Shown piece after piece: positions 20,117-29,639 of a stretch of DNA of 64,000 nt. Position numbers and translations under genes: made by a program. How positions within the stretch are numbered: the first letter of the stretch is position 1; each line of letters starts with the position of its first letter. A model generated the notes under the pieces. It did no database searches and was not told the origin of the DNA. It saw only the letters and a list, made by a program, of their open reading frames with translations. The stretch spans positions 12,035,003 through 12,099,002 of the forward strand of contig JABBOT010000010.1 in the NCBI GenBank assembly GCA_016165875.1, written 5' to 3'. This DNA comes from Acanthopleura granulata (taxonomy: Eukaryota > Mollusca > Polyplacophora > Chitonida > Chitonidae).

Positions 20117-20735
20117 ATCGGCACTGCTATAAGAAGAGTAGACCCACTTGCATTACTGGTAGACACTGTGGCGATGTTCTGGGACGTGCTCACCTCGTCT
20201 TGGTGGACAAATATATCTTTGTGAGGCCTCAGTTTGGGTGGTTTGTCTCCTTTTATTCCGATCATGTGTTCTCTTCCGTTTGAGAATCCCAGGATATCAG
20301 CTAGATCTAACAGATTGATAACATTGTTTTGGCGAGTTCCAGCCGCACACGCCCAGCGGTTTCATTCAGTTTCAGTATAGCTCCCAAAGGGTTGAACACT
20401 TATTGGTTAAGGGTACAGACGGTGAAATAGCCATTCGGTACGACTATCGACTTATCGTTAAGCATGAAACGTGCGTCGGCGCCAATGTTCGCCTAGAGTG
20501 GGTAGAAGGCCATTTCAAGTACAGCGACCTCGTACTGACCTTCTCGATTGTCCAGACATGATTTAATGATAATACTGTCTCCCTGTGGATCATCGCTCTG
20601 TCTAACAAACATATTGAGCAATATGTTTGATAAAGCGTTTTCATTTAAAAGGACATTACTGGTCGGCGGACTATATTCAGGTAAAGCGATGAAAGAGCCG
20701 AGTGAAATCGTGGTTGGAGATCCCAGCCAGAGCTA
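20117..20735 (-). pseudogene. Polinton minor-capsid-like structural gene candidate, broken
   Basis: A minus-strand reading runs from about 20735, with segments LPEYSPPTSNVLLNEN, then SNILLNMF, then EGQYEVAVLEMAFYP, broken by a stop near 20494. It continues with ANIGADARFMLNDKS, and near the 3' end with KGDKPPKLRPHKDIFVHQDE before stopping near 20117. The N-terminal pattern (nodes followed by 'gx(W/Y)EVA(V/L)xExxYP') resembles proteins seen in other Polintons that are candidates for the minor capsid or penton. That link is from general memory and is weak. The + strand frame at 20548-20937 is antisense to it. Confidence 0.42.
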
Positions 20736-20899
20736 TTCGCAGTTTGCGCTCGACGCTACCTTCCAAAAGGTGCTTGAACGCTGCAATTTACTAAAATCAA
20801 CAGCGACGCATTGGTCGAGATATGGCTCACGCAACCGATGGTCTGGTAGCAGAACCAACTCAATTTCGCGGTATGGTGCGCCACGATCGATTGTTGGGT

Positions 20900-21650
20900 G
20901 TCAAAGGAAAACCATCTTGTATCAAACACTACACTAAGCAACTCTGTATTCCACTCCCACGTGTTCTATCAATTGTGCAGTATTCTGGAAGAGATTAAAG
21001 CGCCACTCCCACAAGACGATGCAGGGAGTTCGAAGGACAACCCCAACGACCAGAGGGCATACGAGTTTCTGGTTCTCCGAGACAGAGATTGGCCGCAAAA
21101 AAAGAAGTGGAAACCACGCGATAGGCGCGGCTTATTATTATGTCACAAGGACAGTATACATGAACTCGCATTACGACTACAATCCTAGCCGCACATCATT
21201 CCAGCGAACACCAGAAAAGTTCCACATCTATTTAATGTTGCATGGCGGAGTGGCCAATCAAGCATAGCCAACCTTCATCCTCGACAACTGTGGAGGGTCT
21301 ACCTAGGCAGGTGTGGAACGCGTGAACGACACCATTCGAACTTTTTAGCCATTCTCGGAGCACAGTTACAGACCAGCCGCAGTATCGTAGGCACGGCATT
21401 TCACGCGCAGAAGCAGTTCGTAGCTAATGTCGAGGACGCTATATCAAGACTTATTGACCTTCCCTCGGTCATAGAGCCGTACCAGGACGGTACCATAACA
21501 GGATGATGAGTGGCTTTCCTGGGGGAGAGATGATAATCGTGAGGTCGGGATGTGCTTTCAAACACCGCCGATCAGTTCAATCTCACTTGGGTTTCGGCCA
21601 GTTGAGGGGGTGAGGTCCCTCTCCGCCAGGGCGCTGTAGTAGTCACTTAC
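20900..21650 (+). other. Polinton segment upstream of the capsid gene, no recognised gene
   Basis: Overlapping short + frames (20898-21188 and 21019-21267) show no family motif. The segment could be a decayed gene or the region between divergent transcription units, since genes to the left are on - and genes to the right on +. Confidence 0.3.
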
Positions 21651-21656
21651 CGCTGA

Positions 21657-22912
21657 TTGGAAGTTCCTGATACAGCCACACATGAGTCCCAGTTGCCCCG
21701 ATGCAGATGTCAGCATCATCTATGGGGTATGGGAACGGTCTGCTCATCGTGGTCTACATCGTCATGGTCAAACGTTGAGTTAACGAAATCAAGTCTTCCC
21801 GTGCAAGCTATTGATTATTGGCAGCCCAACCTTGACTTCAAACATATACCTTACCGCTATATGAGAACCCCCTATGGGTTCAAGGGTGCGCGCCAGTCGG
21901 TCGTCGTGATGAACAACCCCAGGTCGATCGACCAGAACCAGCAACTTCCGGTTCGGTGGCCCAGGCTCGGCGCCCATGACGCCATTGTCCTGGGGACCGC
22001 GAGACTTGCTTTCTCAATCTCCCTGGCCTCCACCGATGTCAACCAAAAAGTGTTCCAGAACATCGGCCGTGTTGTGATAAAGAAGAGAACGGTCAAGATC
22101 ACCGGCAATGAGGTGATGTCGATCGATGACAGCGACGTCTACCACTGCTACATGGGCCTTTGGAAGACGACCCAGGAGAGACAGAATGACCAGTACAAGG
22201 GAATCGATACAAGCCGCAACAAGAATGTCACCCGAATCATAGTCGGCGCTGAGAATAAAGACCAGACTGTAGACGAAGACGTAGTCGTTGCAATGGCCTA
22301 TGGCAGCAGCTACTAACCTCACTGGACGTCGAGCTGCTGGAGAGCCATATCTACCAGTCAGCCCTTGGGGATAGGCTCGAATACGAGCAAACTTTCAGCG
22401 ACTACAGCCGCGTAATCCGGGCTGGAGAGGACCTCGATGCCAGTTACACCAACGAGAACATCAGCCTCGGGAATTACACGGTCACCCGGTCCAAGCTCGC
22501 ACAGATAATACATAACCAGTAAGGCGGCAGCTTGTCAATACTGTGCGAGCCTGTGCTCCGGCATCGCAAAAGCAGCCGCGAAAAGAACGATACCCTGTGG
22601 AACATCAACCCCAACGTAACCGCCCACAGTGTGAAAGGCATTCTGATGCTGTTCGAGGACCCAGCTGCGGCATTACGGCGGAACACCAAGGCTTTCTACA
22701 GCCCCCCAAAGGTACGTCTTATGGCTGGACCTCCGCTCCACGGACGACTACCAGCTACATGGCAGCAGACGGGGCGTCGAGAACACCGATGAGGGGTGAC
22801 CATTCAGATGACGAAAACGGCCGAGGCGGCGGGGACTGAACATCTACCTTCACGTGGTCATGGAAGCCCTGCTCAGCATCGAGGTTGGTCGATTCGTATC
22901 TGTACTAATCAT
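21657..22912 (+). pseudogene. Polinton major capsid protein (double jelly-roll), broken
   Basis: The main frame (21657-22316, 219 codons) contains STDVNQKVFQNIGRVVIKK, GNEVMSIDD, DVYHCYMGLWKTTQERQN and YGSSY. Later frames continue with YEQTFSDYSRVI, then LRHRKSSREKNDTLWN, HSVKGILMLFED, and a C-terminus near 22850-22910 with MEALLSIEVGRF. These segments, in this order, match the Polinton/adintovirus major capsid protein, which forms the hexons of an icosahedral particle. At least four frame changes and a stop near 22520 break it. It would have been about 400 residues. The next gene downstream is the packaging ATPase, the usual neighbour. Confidence 0.85.
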
Positions 22913-22944
22913 GTGGGCCCCTAGCCCAGGGAACCACACTCAGG

Positions 22945-23211
22945 AGGGGGCCTCCGTGGCTCAGTCGGTTAGCGCGCTATCGCAGCACAATGACCCGAAG
23001 CCTCCATCCAATGCGATCACTGTGAGTTCAAGACCAGCTCATGCAGGCTTCCTCTTCGGCCGTACGTGGGAAGATCAGCCAGCAACATGCGGATGGTCAT
23101 GGGTTTTCCCCGGGCTCTGCCCGGTTTCCACACACCATAATGCTGGCCGCCGGCGTATAAGTGAAATATTCTTGAGTACCGGGTAAAACACCAATCAAAT
23201 AAATAAATAAA
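22945..23211 (+). mobile_element. tRNA-derived SINE inserted in the Polinton
   Basis: The head resembles a tRNA: box A TGGCTCAGTCGG at 22957-22968 and box B-like GAGTTCAAGACC at 23024-23035. The body (CCGGGCTCTGCCCGGTTTCC, then ACCATAATGCTGGCCGCCG and AAATATTCTTGAGTAC) resembles the conserved central domain of molluscan SINEs. The tail is (AAAT)n at 23197-23211. It is in the same direction as the flanking genes and lies between the capsid and ATPase genes. A possible short target duplication around CACACT on both sides is weak. Confidence 0.88.
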
Positions 23212-23221
23212 ATGTATCACA

Positions 23222-23792
23222 CTTGGCGATTATGTGCGGAATGGCTGCGTGTGGGATATCGGTTTTCCCACTCAATCCCCTGGAAGGTCCCTATCGTGGC
23301 TTGTTTCAACACATTGTTGTCCTGTGTCCCACTATACGGTACAATCGGATGTATCAAGAGTGTCCCTGAGTGTGGAGCGACCTAGAGGTCTATGTCGTAG
23401 AACCAGGTGAAAGGCTCCATGACTATCTCCGTTCCTTCTACCAGCTGTTCCAAGGCGAGCAAACCCTATACATCATTGACGACTTCGGTTTCGAAGGCGC
23501 CAACCAAAAAGAAAGACATGCCCTATGAGGTAGCCTTCTCAGACCGAGACGCGCAGCAAAGCGTCTGGGTACTCGCCCTGAAATATAACTCAGTCCTGAA
23601 AGATCTACGTGAGCAGACGCACTTGGTCGCCATCTTCCACTGCAAAGATAGGAACTCGCTTGAAGAATGCCTCCGAAAAGATGTGACCTTCCGAAAGAGT
23701 GGGCCACAGTACGGCAGCAGCTGGCCCAAACAAAGCATGCCAAGCTTTTGTTGAAGACTGATCAGCCGGCTATAAACCACGTGCTGTAATGT
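23222..23792 (+). pseudogene. Polinton DNA-packaging ATPase (FtsK/HerA, A32-like), broken
   Basis: The segments run in order over three frames: a Walker A-like region near 23235-23260, where the invariant Lys-Ser/Thr pair is not present (reads CGIS), then GPYRGLFQHIVVLCPTIRYN, then Walker B in EQTLYIIDDFGFEGANQ (about 23455-23510), then AQQSVWVLALKYNSVLKDLR with the sensor-type Gln, and LREQTHLVAIFHCKDRN. This pattern is the packaging ATPase that pumps the genome into the capsid in Polintons and related viruses. Stops near 23368 and a frame change near 23510 break it, and the altered Walker A would abolish ATP binding. The SINE lies immediately upstream. Confidence 0.82.
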
Positions 23793-23954
23793 GCGAAACA
23801 CTGCTGCTGAACAGCAGCTGGCTGTCGTAATTTACCCTGCAAATAATGACCTTTAGTGTCATCGCATGGGCTACATGCGAATATATTAGAGCTCGGCGAA
23901 TAGTGGTCGATATCGCGCGTTGCATGCGGTCTCTGACTCAAACTATTCTCCTGG

Positions 23955-24475
23955 CGAATATGGACGAATTGGACGAAGTAATCGACGAACTGATCGACGA
24001 ACACGCGGCAGCAGCGCCCTCGGCTGAACAAGGCAAACAGAGGGAGCCATTGGAGGAATAGGCAGAAGTGCGTGCTGCCAATCTCACACCTCTGAATCGA
24101 TAAAGGCTTGCTGAGCTGGCAGAGTGGGGCTAGGCCAAACAGTGTCTTGGGAAGGCATGGACCGTGGACCAAATTGATCCGTTGGACGACGACGAGGTCG
24201 AGAAGCTCTACGTCCACTACAAGGCAAGACTAGGCGCTGCCATGACGAAAACGATAGGGCAGGATGCACTATAATTGTATTCCGGAGTGGCCAGCAGGTT
24301 TTTTCCAATGCCTCCCGAAAACCGACCGGCGCTTGTGCTTGTGCTCTTACCAGAGCCAGGCACTGCCAATTTGGGCTAGAGTACACTCGAACAATCAACG
24401 ATGGCGGAGAACTCGAGTCTTTCTTCGGAGCACCAAGCAAACCTGAGGGATTAGACACCCCCGGTGGAAAGTGAT
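23955..24475 (+). pseudogene. Polinton hypothetical gene between ATPase and integrase, broken
   Basis: The + strand pieces read in order: MDELDEVIDELIDEHAAAAP (from about 23960), a segment with LAELAEWG, then WTVDQIDPLDDDEVEKLYVH (near 24165-24215), GAAMTKTIGQ, and after a frame change a Pro-rich stretch with FFPMPPENRPALV. The acidic N-terminus and the helical middle look like one small gene. I do not recognise a function. Its place between two core genes and the shared orientation suggest a conserved Polinton accessory gene. Confidence 0.45.
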
Positions 24476-24899
24476 ACACCATACACACATGAAAGACGCT
24501 GCATGAAAGGTCAAACAGGAACGAACGAATGAATCCTACTAATACAAAAAGACTGTGCTGGACCCTATTAAGATCACCTGGAAGGCACGACATGAGTAGA
24601 GAGGCTGGAGTTATTTTTCCATACCATACCATTTGTATACACCGCTTGGATGGGTTTGCCCAAAGAGCTATACTCGGCGATGCTACAGGTTGACTAGAGG
24701 TTGACTACTGTGCCTGCCGCAACAAGATTCTTGGTCCTGTGGTCCATGTACTGGTTGATAGCGCACACAAGCCGCTCCTCTACCGGCAGGAGGAGAAGAC
24801 TGAAATGCCTTTCTCAGCAAATGTGCTGCAAGGCCCGACCATCCTCCAGCCTGAGGCTGTGGGGTGCCGGCTATTGGAGATTTTTCAGGCTGCTGGAAT

Positions 24900-25915
24900 A
24901 CCTTGCTTATGGCGTCTACTACCATGGCCGACCAGTTGTCTATTCGTCTATTGACGATATACTATAAACCCAAGGGCTATTGGAGAGACATTGCCGCCAT
25001 TAAGAAACTACCTTCTGCTGCGAAGGTCTCTGAAAGCAGAGCTCGGAACTCGTTGAAAAAACAGGCCATTTTCCCACCATCCCTACAGCATATTCCACGG
25101 CCAAAATGTGATGTTGCTGCACCAAATGAGGTCCATAAAGCTGACCTGTTCTTTCTATCACACGACAAGGTGGGCAAGCACACATACAAGAAGGCCCTCC
25201 TAGTGGTCGATGTCGGCAGCCGATTCAAAGCAGCTGAGTCCCTAACCACAAAAGGAGCCCAAGATGTTGCCGATGCTCTGGGCTGTATCTATAAGCGGGG
25301 TCCTCTTTAGTGACTTGAACTGCTGCAGATCGACCTTGAGCGTGAATTCATGGATGCGTTGAACCAGCTGCTCGCGAATCATGTGGTTTTGGTCCGGAAT
25401 GGGCGTGTGGACATCCATCGGGACCAGGGGATCGTTGAGCGGTTCAATGGGATCCTGGCCGAGCCATTATTGGGATACGAATGCGCTCAAGGGATGCGGA
25501 TCCCTTCTGGGCGTTCTTCTGAGTGGGTGAAGGGGTTACTCGCAGTCGTGGCGAATTTGATCGGAAAAATGACCCAACTCAGTGGCAAGCTGCCTTCTGA
25601 GGCCATCAACAGAAAAACGATGCCACAAAGGCCTGTTGGATTTTATGAACAAAGGCTTCCCTGTGGGGTTGGCTTTCGTTATCTTTGCCAGAGAGGCGAG
25701 CTGGAGGGTGGCCGGTGATCTAGTGTGGTCCCTAGATGTGTATCGGCTCGGACGCTCGGTAACTGAACCAGACGAGCCTGTGCTTTACTGTCTGCTAGAT
25801 GCCCAGAAGGTAGTTTGCAAGCGAGGAACTTCTCGTGGTGCGCCGCGACACTCAGTTTCCGACGGATGGGATTCTCAGGCGTTGAGAACTGTGGATCCCC
25901 TTGTTTCGGTTGCAC
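24900..25915 (+). pseudogene. Polinton integrase (DDE, with chromo-like C-terminus), broken
   Basis: The first frame (to 25310) reads YYKPKGYWRDIAAIKKL, then HIPRPKCDVAAPNEVHKADL (first Asp of the DDE triad), then VVDVGSRFKAAESL and YKRGPL, where it shifts. The next frame (25350-25718, starting slightly upstream) gives LLQIDLEREFMDAL (second Asp) and DQGIVERFNGIL (Glu). All three catalytic residues are therefore still readable. A third frame adds a C-terminal module with DLVWSLDVYRLGRSV, comparable to the chromo-like end of Polinton integrases. The enzyme inserts the linear genome into host DNA and makes 6-bp target duplications. Two or more frameshifts inactivate it. Confidence 0.88.
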
Positions 25916-26052
25916 TCGATACAGGTCAACCTAATGCTACCGTTACTTTGACCCCTGAAGATGCCCGACCGGTCCACACTCAACTACTTGGTATCCTTCG
26001 GTTGGTAAGCCCATAGGAGCTTAATATTGCACGCTGCACGGCGGTTATTTTG

Positions 26053-29000
26053 CTACTCCTCAAGACGCAGGATGTGATCGACCTTCAGTTTAAACCTGAG
26101 CCCCTTGGATTCGTCCTGGCTTTTGTAGGCCACCAACTTCCTCTGGGTGGTTTTGCGGAGCTGATGCTCGGTGAGTTGTCTTACCAAGGAACCCTCCTCC
26201 GGTTGGCAGATTGCCTTTTTGAGCTGGCCGAGATACACAATTCTTGATACGTCAAGGTAGGCAACGTTTGACCACTCGAGGTAATCATCGACGATCCAGA
26301 CTTTTTGGGTGGTGAGACCCTGGTTTGTGTGGACCGTGAGCACATAACCAAGGCGCCAGTCGTGTGTCTGGATGCCCCTGCTGCCTCTCTGTTGACATCG
26401 ACGATGTCATTGAGTAGCAGCTCTTCCCTGGGGTCCACGAGCGGGACCTTGGCCTTTGGGTGATACAGCAAGGGCATCAGGGGTGTTTGGAATGTTGTCC
26501 TTGTGCCGCTGAAATTACAGCTCATGTGCTCGGTCGTGAATTTTTTCACTCGGTATCAAGATGTGGTCAACGGGCGTCCAGGCTCCAAAGAACCTACCCC
26601 ATCCAAGACAACCGGGAAGAACCTTCCGGATTTCTTGGCACTGGATCTTGTCCGGTTGCAGGCGGATCGCCTGTTTGAGGGTCCTATGGACTGGATCTTA
26701 TGCTCTGGGGTCTTTTCGACCTTTTCATAGTCTGCAGCTTGACGCAACCAGTCGTGTAGCATCTCACCCGCGATAGGCGGTGGCTGGCCTTAATCGCCGC
26801 AGCAGATCACCTGAACTCCGTGTTCGAGGCAATCGAGAACGGACCAGTATGGGTCTTGGCACAGTGCACACCTCAACCCAGCTGAGGACTCGACAGATGA
26901 CCCATCCTTGGTCCATTCAGTCTGACCACTCCAGCGGAGGAAGCTGTGATGGGTATGGGCTTTGATCCTTCTGGCACGCATCTCTTTGGCCAGACGGCGG
27001 GTCGGTGTGTAGACGAGATGGCCTTTATCGCGGCAGACCTGAATTGCTCTCGTAGTTTTGCCGCTGCTTCCGCCACCATTCAGGCAGCACAATTGTTGTC
27101 TGGTCAGTGGGTCATCGTGATGTAATGCAGAAGAGTCTGGCGTGTCTTTTTGCTGTCTTCGGTATTCCGGCTTGGCGACGTAGGTTGCATGTTTCATGGG
27201 CATGTATGGCCTTTCTCCCTTGTCGCTCCATTTGACTGGGGCAACTGCAGGAAGACACGTTATCCCTGTGAGGTAATGGACACAACAGGCTTCGTTGCAG
27301 TTGCGGGCCTTGGGGGCCACATACGCCTCAATCCCGTCGAGCTTGTACAGTACTGCTTCTTCACATAGATGAATCGGTTGCCACCCGGACAGGTTCCACG
27401 GGTTCGAACCTCGGAAGCATAGAGAGGAGGTTGATGTGGGCATATGCTAAGATAGATGCCCTTAAGTGGGTGTACTGGGGCTTGGAGCCATCGTAGTACG
27501 TGAGGATGTGGTCGAGGGGCATTTCATTGGTGCCCCGACCTGGGGCAAGGAAGTCAAGTTCATCCTTGTCTGTCACTAGCCTTTTGATCAGCCGTTTTCC
27601 ATCAGCTTTGCTACCCTGTGGAAATTTGCCGATGATGCTTCACCCCTAATTACGGTCTTCAGGGAGCCACACTTGGTCTGTTTCTCAAAGGTGACGATTG
27701 CTTCACGTACCCTGAGATATTTCAGGAGGCTGGATTCTTTCAAGAATGCAAGGAGCAGTGTTGGGGCCCCTCCATTCTCTGCAAAATGCCTCCCAAACCA
27801 CGCGGGGATGACAGTCTGCAAACTCCCACTTCTGGTTCTGTGCCGATGTCTTTGGGGAGGGGGCCATTGATGGCTACATGGGTCATGCGGTGGGTTGGGT
27901 GCCCGAAACGTTCAAAACAGGGCTTAGCTTTGCCTTGTCCCTGAAAGGAGGCCGGCTAGCAGGCTTTCACGTCGATGATGATGAGGTCCTTCGTGTTGTA
28001 GTCCATCGTGTTCTGGCTGTCCTCGACGCAGGCCTTATGGATATCGTCGAGCAGGCTGCCTGGGTTAGCCACCTGTGTCCTGTATGTGCGGCCGTCCTGT
28101 AGCACGAACTGGTCGTTATGGAGTTGCCTTTCGTGCCCACCCAACAGCCAGACAGCTAAGGGCTCGCCCTGGGTAGCCTGATGGCCTGATTTGCCGGATG
28201 GACTGCCAGATTTCTCCCTCATAGACGTGGACCTTTGTGCTTTGAGGGAAGTTGAGATCTTTGGACAAAGATCTCCGTTGCCAACAAACTAGTACTTCGC
28301 ACTGTATATGGCCTTGCAGGCAATGTCCAGCCGCACGATTGCCCTCGTGAGAATGAGGCCTTAACCCATGAAGGCGCCTTCGAAGTATTCCACGACTCTC
28401 TGGGCCACATCGGTCGCCATCCTGGCGGAGAGAGTTTGCCAGGGTCTGGGTCTGGGTCTGTGACAGGGTAGATTCCATACACGACCGCGGTGACAGGGTA
28501 GGCGTTCTGATAGAGCCCGCTGTCAGTTCCACTGAGAGCGCCTTGCTTTGCCTCCCGTGAGATCTCAGTGATGGCCTGCCCCTTTTTGCTCTCAGCCCGG
28601 ACTGGGTCAAACTTGTCTTCAACCACCCAGTCGCCTTCGTTCCGCTGATGCAGGAAGTTGATTCGGAGTAAGAACGCATCCCCCTTAGGAAGCGCGATGA
28701 GAAGCTCAGCCGCCCTCGCATCAGCCACTAGGGCAAGTCGGCCAGCTCTGGTGTGCATACCATCCGCGATTTCAATATCGCCGATGCCCAGTGGGTCCTC
28801 TGCTTCCGCCCGCCACGTGGACAAGACCGCATGGCGCCATCAACTTCAAACTCGTCTCTGGCATCGTTCAGAATCTCAACCCAGTCTTCAGCCGGGGGCT
28901 GGACCGGGGTAGGGAACTCATCATCTATGTCGACGAAGGGCCGTTGCCGCCTCAACGGCCGATGGAGGCGGTTTTCAGGCTTTACCGGACTAGGTTCATC

Positions 29001-29066
29001 GAGAATACACGCAGGCTCGTACTCTGCAAGAATCTCGCCAATCAAATCATCCATAATAGTAGTCAT
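26053..29066 (-). pseudogene. Polinton DNA polymerase B continuing into an SF1 helicase, broken
   Basis: From ATG 29066 the minus strand shows a charged N-terminus. It then has exonuclease/TPR-like pieces (VHVYEGEIWQSIRQI near 28220, QFVLQDGRTYRTQVANPG near 28100), then palm pieces (GGAPTLLLAFLKES at 27588-27821 and YTHLRASILAYAHINLLSML followed by VRVATDS, the polymerase motif C, at 27361-27576). In the same orientation, and only about 300 bp further, comes a helicase: Walker A GGGSSGKTT near 27060-27085, LVYTPTRRLAKEMRAR, and the late motifs TVHTNQGLTTQKVWIVDD and NVAYLDVSRI near 26250-26343. No start codon or spacer separates the two parts, which suggests a single fused protein of roughly 1000 residues that copied the linear genome. 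Several frameshifts break it. Confidence 0.82.
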
Positions 29067-29079
29067 GTTGTTGGATGGT

Positions 29080-29459
29080 TACGTCCTTAATACGGGATTG
29101 TCTAAATGGGAATTCGTACTACAAGAAGCTGATTCAGTACCAAATCAAACTGTCTTTTGAATTTCTTTTCAGGGATGTATACTGGTGGCGAATTTTTTCT
29201 CGCCCACAGGTCCGACAGTCTTCTATTTCGTACCGAGCCCCCTTCCCGCAAGACCTACAGGAAGCGGGGATTTTGTTGCGTTTGCGGATTTTGGCCAAGT
29301 GGACTTTGCAGTACTCCCGCCAGACAGCTTTTCCCGCAGATTTCTAGCTCACCCACTTTCAACCATGCACATTTATTATAACCCTTCAATCACCACTGGT
29401 ATACGCGCAGCAACACATATCTCTAAATGGAAAACCGGGTTGAGGGTGGTGAGCCGTCC
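29080..29459. other. Polinton segment between polymerase start and right TIR
   Basis: Short overlapping + frames (29157-29463) show no motif I recognise. The position fits a promoter region for the minus-strand polymerase gene. Confidence 0.3.
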
Positions 29460-29636
29460 TTAGGGCTACCATGGTACGTGCATAAACAATCGCCAGTTAT
29501 TTATGAATGTGAACGGGTGTTTGTCTATATAAACAATTATTTATGTAACTGGACACCATATGTGTAGCAGAAATTAGTCAAACATGGGCTGGGAGGCTCC
29601 CCTGGGGGCGTAGTTAGTGCATTCGCCCTCCCTGCT
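29460..29636. repeat. Right terminal inverted repeat of the Polinton
   Basis: It ends CATTCGCCCTCCCTGCT. Its reverse complement matches 17432-17665 through GGAGCCTCCC, CTAATT-CTGCTACAC, ATGGTGTCCAGTTACAT, and GTTCACATTCA followed by ATAA. Confidence 0.85.
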
Positions 29637-29639
29637 GAT

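Larger units (their letters stand above)
17432..29636. mobile_element. Maverick/Polinton (adintovirus-like) element, degraded, ~12.2 kb
   Basis: Terminal inverted repeats beginning AGCAGGGAGGGCGAATG bound a segment with four hallmark Polinton genes: double-jelly-roll major capsid protein (+), FtsK/HerA-type packaging ATPase (+), retroviral-type integrase (+) and protein-primed-type DNA polymerase B continuing into a helicase (-). Other minus-strand frames in the left half are probably further viral genes. An adenain-type protease was not recognised. Every gene has several frame breaks, so this is a fossil. No 6-bp target duplication is visible at the ends (flanks TGAACC and GATTGT). The G+C content appears higher than in the surrounding sequence. 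Confidence 0.92.

Noticed and set aside
20548..20937. 129-codon + frame in the Polinton
   Set aside because: It is antisense to the minus-strand reading with coherent protein-like segments; no motif supports the + frame.
20700..21650. Adenain-type protease of the Polinton
   Set aside because: Expected in this kind of element, but I could not find a His-Asp-Gln-Cys pattern in any frame.
22945..23035. tRNA gene
   Set aside because: The A and B boxes are present but the cloverleaf is not kept, and the sequence continues into a SINE body with an (AAAT)n tail.
28116..28721. 201-codon minus frame as its own gene
   Set aside because: It overlaps the polymerase gene in a second frame. Parts of it carry polymerase-like segments because of frameshifts, so it is included in the polymerase pseudogene.
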